From Pedobacter sp014947265 (GTDB lineage Bacteria > Bacteroidota > Bacteroidia > Sphingobacteriales > Sphingobacteriaceae): a stretch of 64,000 nucleotides of DNA. Shown here in pieces: positions 43,242-51,389 of the stretch. The notes under the pieces are model-generated. The model made no database searches, was not told the DNA's origin, and saw only the letters and a list, made by a program, of their open reading frames with translations. The translations under genes and the position numbers were made by a program. The stretch spans positions 81,483 to 145,482 of the forward strand of contig NZ_JADCNK010000014.1 in assembly GCF_014947265.1 (NCBI RefSeq), written 5' to 3'. Each line of letters begins with the position of its first letter. The stretch's first letter is position 1.

Positions 43242-44396
43242 TTAAGCTTCCAATTCTGTTTTATCGATCACATTAGAAATAAAATCTCTCATTTTTTTCT
43301 TTATCACGCCTTTTTTAACATCAATCCAAAATTCTGGGTTGGCATCAATCTGCTCGTACATAAAATCGTAAAGCGGCCACCATTGCGAAGATTTGAACTT
43401 GTTAGGGAATAGATTTTCAATTTTCTGAATGCTATATCTATTTGGCTCATGTTGATATCGATCAGGTGTTTTCACAATGCCATAAATAATCCCCCCCATT
43501 TCAAAATTGAGCTTCACATAGTGGTTACTCAAATTTTTCAACGCAAAATGCGAATTTGCGGCTACGTACTCTATATCAAATTCTTCAGCCAGTTCATACA
43601 TTTGCTGATTAAGCAGTAACTCTAAACTTTCTTTCAAATCTTTCAAAGAACCAGCTATTTTAAATGCCAGGTTAATATTTTCTTCTCTTTGCGCTATAAA
43701 TTGGGAAATAATTTTGGCATCATTAATATTATCCATTCCTAAATACATTTGTCTAAGTTTACGTTCAAAATCTAATAAAAAAGCCCTTACCCGATCGTTT
43801 TCCGAGTGAATGGCAAATTTGTGGATAAGGTCTACCATATTATCTTCGTAGTTGATCAGAATTAATTTCTTATCATCTATATAAAGTTTTCTTTCTTCGG
43901 CACTAATACTTTTATCTGATAAAACTTTCTCTTTAGGTGCCAGATAGAGCAAATGAAAATTATCGTTATTTAATCTTTTAAGATAATTGATATAGTCGGC
44001 TATCTGGTTTTCCTGATCTTTGGTTCCGCTTCTGATCTTATTTTCTATGGCAATGAGTTTTTCATTGCCATTATAACTTAAAAAAACATCTATCCTCCTA
44101 TTAAAATCTATAACCCTTTCAGTTTCGACTTTAATTTCCTTTACATTCGAATAGGTAAAATCAAGATCAAAATGTTCGATAAATAATTTCAGATAAAGAT
44201 CACCTTGATGATGGCGCTCAAGTGGATCAAGAAAGAAAGCAAGTATTTCAGACACCTTGTTTTCATCAATGCGCCAAAAATCCAAAGAATTGAAATCAAG
44301 TGCTAAGGTCTTGCCAAATCGGGCATTTATCTCATCTACGAAACCAATTTTCGTTTCCAATTCTCCAAATAGTTCTGTTATTTTATCTAATTCCAT
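43242..44396 (-). CDS. PD-(D/E)XK nuclease superfamily protein (PDDEXK_4 type)
   Basis: 384 residues. The N-terminal motif ENKVSEILAFFLDPLERHHQGD supplies the first acidic residue, FNRRIDVFLSYNGNEKLIAIENKI carries the catalytic D and E-x-K, and DQENQIADYINYLKRL is the following Gln-Tyr helix. The second half (about 200-384) is unassigned, with an aspartate- and tryptophan-containing tail. These proteins are frequent in defence islands and of unknown target. It is the first minus-strand gene of the cluster running to 40101. Confidence 0.85.
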   Translation of the reverse strand: MELDKITELFGELETKIGFVDEINARFGKTLALDFNSLDFWRIDENKVSEILAFFLDPLERHHQGDLYLKLFIEHFDLDFTYSNVKEIKVETERVIDFNRRIDVFLSYNGNEKLIAIENKIRSGTKDQENQIADYINYLKRLNNDNFHLLYLAPKEKVLSDKSISAEERKLYIDDKKLILINYEDNMVDLIHKFAIHSENDRVRAFLLDFERKLRQMYLGMDNINDAKIISQFIAQREENINLAFKIAGSLKDLKESLELLLNQQMYELAEEFDIEYVAANSHFALKNLSNHYVKLNFEMGGIIYGIVKTPDRYQHEPNRYSIQKIENLFPNKFKSSQWWPLYDFMYEQIDANPEFWIDVKKGVIKKKMRDFISNVIDKTELEA

Positions 44397-44781
44397 ATAG
44401 TAATGAGTTTTTTAAAGGGTTTTAACGCAATAGACTTCCTTTATGCAAAATAATTTCTTTCAAAAACATTGAATTACTTTGCCTGGATATGGTGGGTGAG
44501 AAATACGATAAGTCCATGCCCCTAATAAAGGGTTGGCAAATTGGGGATGATACATTTTGATTGCGTTAATTTAATTTTGAGATTGATCAAAAATTATAAT
44601 TATTATTTAGATTTCAATTAATTTTTTTCGAACTACTCATTTATTGTCTAAAATATTTTTTGTTATTTATAAGCTATTAGCCTAATTACCTTACGAAATA
44701 TTTCGTTCATCAAACCTCTTCAATTCACACCATCTCTCCCTACGGTTTCCCGTACTTCCTCAAAAAAAAAATCAACCAAAC
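44397..44781. other. Gene-free AT-rich gap
   Basis: 385 bases between the PDDEXK gene and the remnant cluster. Two copies of 'attgcgttaa' are seen (about 44425 reversed context and 44570). Otherwise homogeneous AT-rich sequence that should include the promoter of the 43242-44396 gene. No hairpin or open frame of note. Confidence 0.5.
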
Positions 44782-45009
44782 TCACTCCTCCTCTACGACC
44801 CAGCTTAACTTATCCGCCTGCTCCATTACCTCCCTTTCCACTTTAGGTTCCGCCACAAAATCGACAATTACACCATCCTTTACATGCAGGGCGTGAATAA
44901 TTTTACCCGCATAATAACGCCGGTCGGCAAAGCGGGCAGCACCGGTAAAAAATGAAATGCCCATGGCGAAGATTAAAGCTTTATCGCCTTTGTGGTATCT
45001 CCCAACCAT
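44782..45009 (-). pseudogene. C-terminal fragment of the 272-residue protein gene
   Basis: An open frame of 75 codons whose residues 8-74 match the last 68 residues of the intact gene at 46348-47166 at nearly every position (GDKALIFAMGISFFTGAARFADRRYYAGKI region). DNA identity is also high over about 225 bases. The first few codons (MVGRYHK) come instead from another sequence, the hsdS-like fragment read in a different frame. So this is a recombination scar, not a functional gene. Confidence 0.8.
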
Positions 45010-45062
45010 TCTACACCAGAATTTTTATAGGCTTCGTATCTCTTCAGCTTAATTTCCATCAT
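44973..45062 (-). pseudogene. Truncated hsdS (type I restriction specificity subunit) 5' end
   Basis: The ATG at 45062 overlaps the end of rhuM (ATGATGGAAATTAA) and reads MMEIKLKRYEAYKNSGVEWLGD before running into foreign sequence and a stop at 44973. The segment YEAYKNSGVEWLG matches the typical N-terminus of HsdS (KYxAYKDSGVEWLGxIPxHW). About 22 codons remain; the rest of the gene is gone. rhuM next to hsdS is a classic type I restriction arrangement. Confidence 0.75.
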
Positions 45063-46051
45063 TCTTATTTCTAAGCTGTTTAGTGCTTTGTTCCAAATGT
45101 TTTACGAAGTCTTGCTCTGCTTTAGAGAGTTCGTTTTTCAGGCTTTCTTTATAGCTCGTGTATTCTTCTTTGGCTTTGTTTAAAGCTTGTTGGTGACTAA
45201 CCGTACCGGCATGGGTTAAAATATCATTACCCGTCATTTGCAAAAAGTCGTCAACTCGTTGCAGCCAATCTTGCATGTGCATGGGTTTGCGGTTTAAGGC
45301 TTGTAATTCGGCTACCTCCAAATAAGCCGTTACCATTCGGTTAAGCACATTGAGTTCTTGCTCGTTTAAGTAATTTTTGGCTACAGCAATTTCTTGTTGG
45401 GTAGGCTGTAGGCCTTTAAAGTTGGTTAAGCCTAAAAAAGGTTTTGCAGCATCAATTCTGCTATAAACCACTTCTGCAGCAGTTTGTCCGTGTGCTGCCC
45501 AATGCATTTTGTTTTGTATGGTTTTAAAAAAGGTTTGCGAGGTTTCGGTATTCGGGTCGTAATCTATACTCGTGGCATAAACATCCAAATACTTTGCGCC
45601 AAAATACTTTTTCAGATGAGCGAATGTCTCTAATGCGAGCCAATAACTCATCAAAGTAATCGCCACCACCTGCTTGTTTCAGCAGTTCATCGTTCATGGT
45701 AAAACCTTTAACAATATATTCTCTCAGTCTGGCGGTTGCCCATTGCCTAAATTTGGTACCCTGCAAGCTTTTTACACGATAGCCTACAGAGATAATTACA
45801 TCGAGGTTATAATGATTGGTTTGGTACTCTTTTCCGTCTGCAGCAGTTGTTCGGAAATTCCGAACAACTGAATGTTCCTCTAATTCACCCTCCTCAAAAA
45901 TATTTTTAATGTGTTCGCTAATGGTAGATTTAGCTTTACCAAACAACTCAATGAGCTGTGCTTGCGTAAGCCAAACGGTTTCATCTTCTAAACGAGTTTG
46001 TATTTTAGTTTGCCCATCTTCAGATTGGTATAAAATTAATTCAGAATTCAT
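45049..46051 (-). pseudogene. rhuM: rhuM-family gene broken by a one-base frameshift
   Basis: Two overlapping frames together make a full RhuM protein. The upstream frame (from the ATG at 46051, MNSELILYQSEDGQTKI, with KSTISEHIKNIFEEGEL) runs to about GGDYFDELLARIRDIRSSEK. The downstream frame continues DVYATSIDYDPNTETSQTFF, QNKMHWAAHGQTAAEV to the stop at 45049. Removing one A from the AAA at 45587-45589 (one T on the coding strand) restores KVLDVYATS. RhuM is a putative DNA-binding accessory protein found inside type I restriction loci. It could be a real mutation or an assembly error. Confidence 0.85.
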
Positions 46052-46347
46052 ATTAAGCAAGGTTTAAAATTTCACGGTGCTATACCTGCGGATGTTAATT
46101 CGCCACCACCTGCATCACCAGTAAATAAACTAATCCACTATGTACAGAGGCTATCCGGGTTCCGTAATTCATTATATGATTTTAAGGCTACAAAGTAGCG
46201 TTTTTTTAAATGATTAAACTAAATACCATCGATAAAACAAGCGTCGAATTTGATAATTTTTTTAAATATACTATACGGTTTCACGTACCCTAAACAAGGG
46301 TAAATTAACCTATTTTTAATTAAACCCGAGACTAAATAACAACAAAC

Positions 46348-47166
46348 TCACCCCTCCTCTACCACCCAGCTTAACTTATCGCCCTGCTCTATTACTTCGC
46401 TTTCCACTTTAGGTTGCGCTACAAAATCAACGATTATACCATCCTTTACATGCAGGGCGTGAATAATTTTACCCGCATAATAACGCCGGTCGGCAAAGCG
46501 GGCAGCAGCGGTAAAAAATGAAATGCCCATGGCGAAAATCAACGCTTTATCGCCCTGGTGATTCAGGCCTAACGTTAAGGTTGTTTTCGGAAAATGGCCG
46601 TTATTTAAAGGTATAACCAGGTCATTTACTTCCATAATTTCGTAGCCGCCCCGATCATTCAGTTCAAAATGAAAGCCCATCACCTGCAATCGTGCTTCAG
46701 TAGCCTTAGGATGTGGTTTCAGGAGCGATTTTATTTCGCACTTAGGCAGAATAAGTTTTACTAATCCATCGGGTTCTATGCACAAAACCGTTTCGCGAAG
46801 CCACAACTGTTCGAGGGACTTGCTGCTGTTAAATTCGAAACCCTTAAGCAAAGTGATGTCACCATCAATCAACCTTTTATTTCCTGCATGTTCGGCTGGG
46901 ATGGTTTTAAAGATTTCGATAAAACGTTTGTTCAGTCGATTCAGGAGATCGCCATAGGCATAAAGTTTAACCAGCGGTGCAAATGCTTTCCGCATGTAAG
47001 CAGCATTTCTGCTGGCGCTGCCAAAATCTCGACTGCTTTTTTTGCTCGCTTCGGTTTGCTGTTTGTGGGCAGCTTTTTGTCTGACAACATCCGTATTTCC
47101 GCGTTTGTAAAAAACAAGATCGCCCAGTTGTCCGTTAATTTTGATAATTCCATTCTGGCTAGCCAT
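46348..47166 (-). CDS. Hypothetical protein, 272 residues (MASQNGIIKINGQLGDLVFYK family)
   Basis: Starts MASQNGIIKINGQLGDLVFYKR, followed by a basic polar segment (VVRQKAAHKQQTEASKKSSRDF) and a predicted beta-rich body ending GDKLSWVVEEG. No signal peptide, no recognised catalytic motif. The N-terminal pattern 'GII.i.G.lGdl.FYK' recalls short Bacteroidota proteins often duplicated in one genome, sometimes near phage-like or transposon regions. A truncated copy of its 3' end lies 1.3 kb downstream. The gap 46061-46347 before rhuM holds no recognised feature. Confidence 0.7.
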   Translation of the reverse strand: MASQNGIIKINGQLGDLVFYKRGNTDVVRQKAAHKQQTEASKKSSRDFGSASRNAAYMRKAFAPLVKLYAYGDLLNRLNKRFIEIFKTIPAEHAGNKRLIDGDITLLKGFEFNSSKSLEQLWLRETVLCIEPDGLVKLILPKCEIKSLLKPHPKATEARLQVMGFHFELNDRGGYEIMEVNDLVIPLNNGHFPKTTLTLGLNHQGDKALIFAMGISFFTAAARFADRRYYAGKIIHALHVKDGIIVDFVAQPKVESEVIEQGDKLSWVVEEG

Positions 47167-47639
47167 AATTTTAGTATATTAGGTTAAAGAAAAGGGATGA
47201 TCACTCAATTTAATCAATCTGATTTAAAAATCCCAAAAAAAAATATTCCAAACCCCACCTTCACGCCACATTTACCCCACGTTTAAGCCACCTTCCGGCC
47301 GGGCTTGCTTATCCCCTGCTGTACACCAACTTAACTATAACTTCGGCTTTGCTTCGGTTGAAACGGAGCTACGGTGAAGGTCAGCGTTATCAAAGGTTTG
47401 CATCGCTTTCGGTTGGCGGGTTAACATGAGCTAAATAAAAGGTAAAGCACAACATCACTAAGGGTTACTTTGGTATATAGCTGACTCAGTATTGGGCTAT
47501 GGAAAAGGTATGGAGATTAGCTTACAAAACACCGGAATATTTAGGAGCTCAGGTCTTATGGTTCCCGCCTGCGCGGTAATGGCGGCCGTATTAGAAAGTC
47601 CAAAGATCTCTCCACTACGGTAGTATGACGATACTGCGT

Positions 47640-47951
47640 GCCCCTCACAGTTTCAGAGGAATAAATTTACGGATGCCTGTCTATACTTCATGCTATCTGC
47701 ACCTCGCTATCCGGCCTGGGATATGATGGAAGGAGAAAACGTTAAAGCTTTTGCACCTCCTTTCAACCTACCACTACCCAGAGGCAGCACTCCCTCCCCG
47801 ATTTTTCATCGGGGCTTGTGCTGACGACCTCAAAGCTTTGACGAATTTATCCGACATCAGATCCAAGCCTTGATTTTTGGTTACCTTTTTCATCAAGGAA
47901 AAAGTAAGAGCCCTCGGCGGCGGCGAGCCGAGGCAAGACCGAGCCCTGGGA
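47640..47951 (+). repeat. Structured dispersed repeat, leader 1 (partial) + body A
   Basis: The leader 'cctcacagtttcagaggaataaatttacggatgcctgtct' leads to the junction gctatccggcct at 47706. Body A follows: the hairpin arms CCCCGAT/ATCGGGG, 'aagctttgacgaatttatccgacatcag', the hairpin TTACCTTTTTC/GGAAAAAGTAA and the cggcggcggcgagccgaggc end. Confidence 0.7.
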
Positions 47952-48294
47952 CAAGAGAAGACAATTATACGTCACTCATATTGATTTTAAACAATTAATT
48001 AATCCTCAGGATGACAAATATATTCTTACAAAAAGTATCCACACCAACATGCCGATACCTGGTGCCTTGCTGTTCATTAAAATCAAGCGATGGTACATCC
48101 AAAGCACTGCCCTGATTAAACTAAACCCGATGGAAGTGAGCATCCTGATTCTTCATCAGGATAAAACGGACAGCGGGACTACCGGAACCGACTAGCACAA
48201 AACCTGCTTTCCAAAAAATCAACCATATAAGAAATAAAGGGCCATATAAGCTAAGTGCCTAAAGCAAGCCCGAGCTAGGGGAAAAACCTTTAAT

Positions 48295-48356
48295 TGTCAT
48301 TCTGAACGCAGTGAAGAATCTTTAAATCAAAAGATCCTTCGTACCTCAGGATGACA
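48295..48356. repeat. Palindromic REP-like unit (TGTCATTCTGA type)
   Basis: Ends TGTCATTCTGA/TCAGGATGACA; nearly identical to the 25766 copy. Confidence 0.75.
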
Positions 48357-48404
48357 GAAAATAACAAGGCAAGCCTGGAAAAAGGGCAAAGAATAAATAT
48401 TATT

Positions 48405-48890
48405 TCCTAACCACCCCCGCCCCTCCTAAATCAGGAGGGGAGTTCCCCTCATAGTTTCAGAGGAATAATTCTACGGATGCCTGTCTCTGCGCCATGCGAT
48501 CCGCTCCAAGCTATCTGCTCCCTGCTATCCGGCCTGGCAGATTTCCGCCGGAAAAAGCACGAAAATCTTTGCAGTTCCTCCTCATTAACCCACAGCCCAA
48601 GGCAGGATCAAAGCGGGAGCGATGGGATAAGTAAGGGTAAGAGCCTCGATGCTGCCGCAATCAAGATTTCCGTAGCTTTTTACAAGGAATTGCGCAGCAA
48701 TCTTTTATACCGATAAAAACAACATTATCAGATAAAAAACGATGCAAGCCTTTCAGTTATGCCTTTGTGTTTGTTGTTTTTAATAGCAGGCATGCTTTCG
48801 CTACGCTCAGGTTTGTTACTTTTGGATCAAGCCAAAGGTAAAAGCCCTTCGGTGGCTAACCGAGGCAAGGCAGAGCGAAGGGCAAAGAAT
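48405..48890 (+). repeat. Structured dispersed repeat, leader 1 + body B
   Basis: Hairpin CCCCTCCT/AGGAGGGG at 48420-48440, the junction gctatccggcct at 48524, body B (ggaaaaagcacgaaaatctttgcag, aagatttccgtagctttttac), then a shared 3' part. Its AT hairpin reads TTACTTTTGG/GCCAAAGGTAA, a different but still complementary sequence compared with other copies. Confidence 0.7.
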
Positions 48891-48984
48891 AGCGAGCGCT
48901 TTAAGATTCCCGCATGCGCGAGAATGATGAACTATGTTTATGAAGTTCAAAGATCTCTCCGCTACGGTCGAGATGACGACCCAG

Positions 48985-49305
48985 CGCCCCCCTCATAGTT
49001 TCGGAGAAATAAATTTACGGATGCCTGTCTATGCTTCATTCTATCTGCACCCTGCTATCCGGCCTGGGAAATGATGGAAGGAGAAAGCGTTAAAGCTTTA
49101 GCACCTCCTTTCAACCTACCACAGCCCAGAGGCAGCACGCCCTCCCCGATTTTTCATCGGGGCTTGTGCTGACGACCTCAAAGCTTTGACGAATTTATCC
49201 GACATCAGATCCTAGCCTTGATCTTTTGTTTCTTTTCTATCAAGAGAAAAGAAAGAGCCCTTCGGCGGCGGTGAGCCGAGGCAAGACTGAGCGAAGGGGA
49301 AAAAC
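48985..49305 (+). repeat. Structured dispersed repeat, leader 1 (partial) + body A
   Basis: Leader without the CCCCTCCT hairpin, junction gctatccggcct at 49054, full body A with AT hairpin TTTCTTTTCT/AGAGAAAAGAAA and the cggcggcggtgagccgaggc end. Confidence 0.7.
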
Positions 49306-49313
49306 CTTTTAAT

Positions 49314-49374
49314 TGTCATTCTGAACGCAGTGAAGAATCTTCGATCAAAAGATCCTTCGTACCTCAGGATGACA
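49314..49374. repeat. Palindromic REP-like unit (TGTCATTCTGA type)
   Basis: Follows the preceding composite repeat directly, as at 25766 and 49811, suggesting that the palindromic unit and composite repeat move or are copied together. Confidence 0.75.
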
Positions 49375-49424
49375 GAAAATAACAAGGCAAGCCTGGAAAA
49401 AGGGCAAGAACAATATTATTTCCT

Positions 49425-49800
49425 AACCACCCCCAACCCCTCCTAAATCAGGAGGGGAGTTCCCTCATAGTTTCAGAGGAATAAATCTACGGATGCCTGT
49501 TTCTGCTCCGCGCTATCTGCTCCCTGCTATACGGCCTGGGATATGATGGAAGGAGAAAACGTTAAAGCTTTTGCACCTCCTTTCAACCTACCACAGCCCA
49601 GAGGCAGCACGCCCTCCCCGATCCTTCATCGGGGGCTTGTGCTGACGACCTCAAAGCTTTGACGAATTTATCCGACATCAGATCCAAGCCTTGGATTTTT
49701 GTTTCTTTTGGGCCAAGCCAAAAGAAAGAGCCCTCGGCGGCGGTGGACCTGTACCGATTTTTCATCGGTAGCCGAGGCAAGCCTGAGCAAAAGGGGAAAA
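49425..49800 (+). repeat. Structured dispersed repeat, leader 1 + body A with extra hairpin
   Basis: CCCCTCCT/AGGAGGGG hairpin at 49437-49457, junction at 49526 (gctatacggcct), body A, AT hairpin TTTCTTTTGG/CCAAAAGAAA. An insertion 'acctgtaccgatttttcatcggta' inside the last hairpin adds a further small stem CCGAT/ATCGG. Confidence 0.7.
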
Positions 49801-49810
49801 ACCTTTTAAT

Positions 49811-49873
49811 TGTCATTCTGAACGAAGTGAAGAATCTTCGATCAAAAGATCCTTCGCTGCGCTCAGGATGACA
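49811..49873. repeat. Palindromic REP-like unit (TGTCATTCTGA type)
   Basis: Ends TGTCATTCTGA / TCAGGATGACA with the inner words gaagaatcttcga and gatccttcgctgcgc. Downstream of the composite repeat by about 10 bases. Confidence 0.75.
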
Positions 49874-49982
49874 GCATCAAACAAAAAAAGCACCAAGAAC
49901 CTCGCGTCCTTAGTGCCTAAATTTATACAAAAACCTATAAAGTCTTTAAAACCTTATAGGTTTAGATATAGGTTTTTGCAAA

Positions 49983-51389
49983 TTAATTCCAGCCGCCGCC
50001 TAATGAGCGGTACAAACCTACCACAGCATTAAGCTGCTCTGTTTTAATGGTGGTTAATTCCAGTTCGCTCTGCAATAAATTGCCCTGCGCCGTAATTACC
50101 TCCAGGTAGTTCGCCATACCGCTTTTAAACAACAAACTTGCATTTCTTGAAGCCTGTTGTAAAGTCTGCGCTCTTTTTTCAGCGATGCTGTATTGCGCTT
50201 TTAACTTCTCTACTTTCGTTAACTCGTCAGACACCTCGCCAACTGCATTCAATACCGACTGACGGAACTGGATCACCGATTTCTCACGGTCGATTTTTGC
50301 CAACTCCAAAGAAGTTTTTAACTGACCTCTTTGAAAAATCGGTTGTGTGATCCCTGCCCCAACCAAACCGAATAAAGATGCCGGTACATTAAACCAGTTG
50401 CTGGCTTTAAAAGAGTTGATGCCTCCGCTTGCGGTAATCACCAGCGAGGGATATAAACTGGCTTTCGCCACCCCAACCTTTGCATTGGCAATGGTTAAAG
50501 CCAGTTCTGCACTTTTAATATCAGGCCTGCGGCTTAACATCGATGAAGGAAAACCTGCGTTTAAATCCTGCGGGATAATCATTTTATCTAAACGGCTTTC
50601 GCGGTTAATGGCTTTAGGCAAAGTACCAATCAATACACTTAAAGCATTTTCCTGTAAGGTTACATTTTGCTCTAAACGAGGGATTAACTGTGCCGCATTT
50701 AGTTGTTGTGCCTGCGCCTGCTGGATGGCCAATGAGGTTACCTGACCAGCATCGAACTGTAAATTGATAATCCTCAGGGTGCTGTCGTTAAGCTTTAAGT
50801 TCTTTTTCGCGATTTCCAATTGTGCATCCAACATTAACAAGTTGTAATAACCTTGCGCCACATTGGCCACCAAACGCGTTTGAACTGCTTTACGAGCTTC
50901 CTCGGTCTGCAAAAAACTGGCTAAAGCGCCAGCTTTTTGATTACGGATTTTGCCCCAGATATCAGCTTCCCAAACCACACCCAGGTTCGCATTGTAATCT
51001 TCGATGTGTGTTGAGCCAGTAAACTGGTTCAGGCTTAAACCATTTAAACTGTTATCAGACGGGCGGCTCGAACTCGCTGCCACCTGCAATTTCAGTTCAG
51101 GTAAATAACCCAGTTTAGATTGTTTGAACAATACTTCTGCTGCATCGATATTTTTCAATGCAATCTGCATATCGTAATTTTTAACCAAAGCTGTATCAAT
51201 TAAATTCTGAACAGTAAGGTCGTTGATGAAACTCTTCAGGGGCATCGTGCCGATGCTCGAAGAATCTTTTGGCAATGCGTTTCTGAATAAGCCTGGTGCT
51301 ACATTTGGCAAGGCTGTATCTTTCGAAACCGAACATCCGCTCCATATTAAAGCAAGGAGCAGGATGGTAATAATATTAAACCGTTTCAT
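49983..51389 (-). CDS. Efflux outer-membrane channel (OprM/TolC family)
   Basis: 468 residues. A lipoprotein signal (MKRFNIITILLLALIWSGC, Cys19) precedes two duplicated outer-membrane-efflux repeats: VQNLIDTALVKNYDMQIALKNIDAAE and FPSSMLSRRPDIKSAELALTIANAKVGVAKASLYPSL, the latter the strongly conserved RPDI motif of the NodT family. It forms the trimeric exit duct of the tripartite pump. Its start codon lies inside the end of the permease gene (14-base overlap), so translation is coupled. Confidence 0.95.
   Translation of the reverse strand: MKRFNIITILLLALIWSGCSVSKDTALPNVAPGLFRNALPKDSSSIGTMPLKSFINDLTVQNLIDTALVKNYDMQIALKNIDAAEVLFKQSKLGYLPELKLQVAASSSRPSDNSLNGLSLNQFTGSTHIEDYNANLGVVWEADIWGKIRNQKAGALASFLQTEEARKAVQTRLVANVAQGYYNLLMLDAQLEIAKKNLKLNDSTLRIINLQFDAGQVTSLAIQQAQAQQLNAAQLIPRLEQNVTLQENALSVLIGTLPKAINRESRLDKMIIPQDLNAGFPSSMLSRRPDIKSAELALTIANAKVGVAKASLYPSLVITASGGINSFKASNWFNVPASLFGLVGAGITQPIFQRGQLKTSLELAKIDREKSVIQFRQSVLNAVGEVSDELTKVEKLKAQYSIAEKRAQTLQQASRNASLLFKSGMANYLEVITAQGNLLQSELELTTIKTEQLNAVVGLYRSLGGGWN

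Larger units (their letters stand above)
47167..49982. other. 2.8-kb repeat field between the island and the efflux operon
   Basis: Apart from four composite repeats and three palindromic units listed separately, this stretch holds a decayed element around 48112-48215 and scattered 'accatataag' words near 48224-48250. Open frames of 70-80 codons here run through repeat sequence. At 49880-49980 an inverted pair AAAACCTATA...TATAGGTTT (49927-49975) may end the tolC transcript from the minus strand. Confidence 0.6.

Noticed and set aside
27303..49457. Possible CRISPR array or insertion sequences in the repeat fields.
   Set aside because: Repeat spacing is over 300 bases with no short direct repeats and unique spacers. 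No transposase frame or terminal inverted repeat with target duplication was found.
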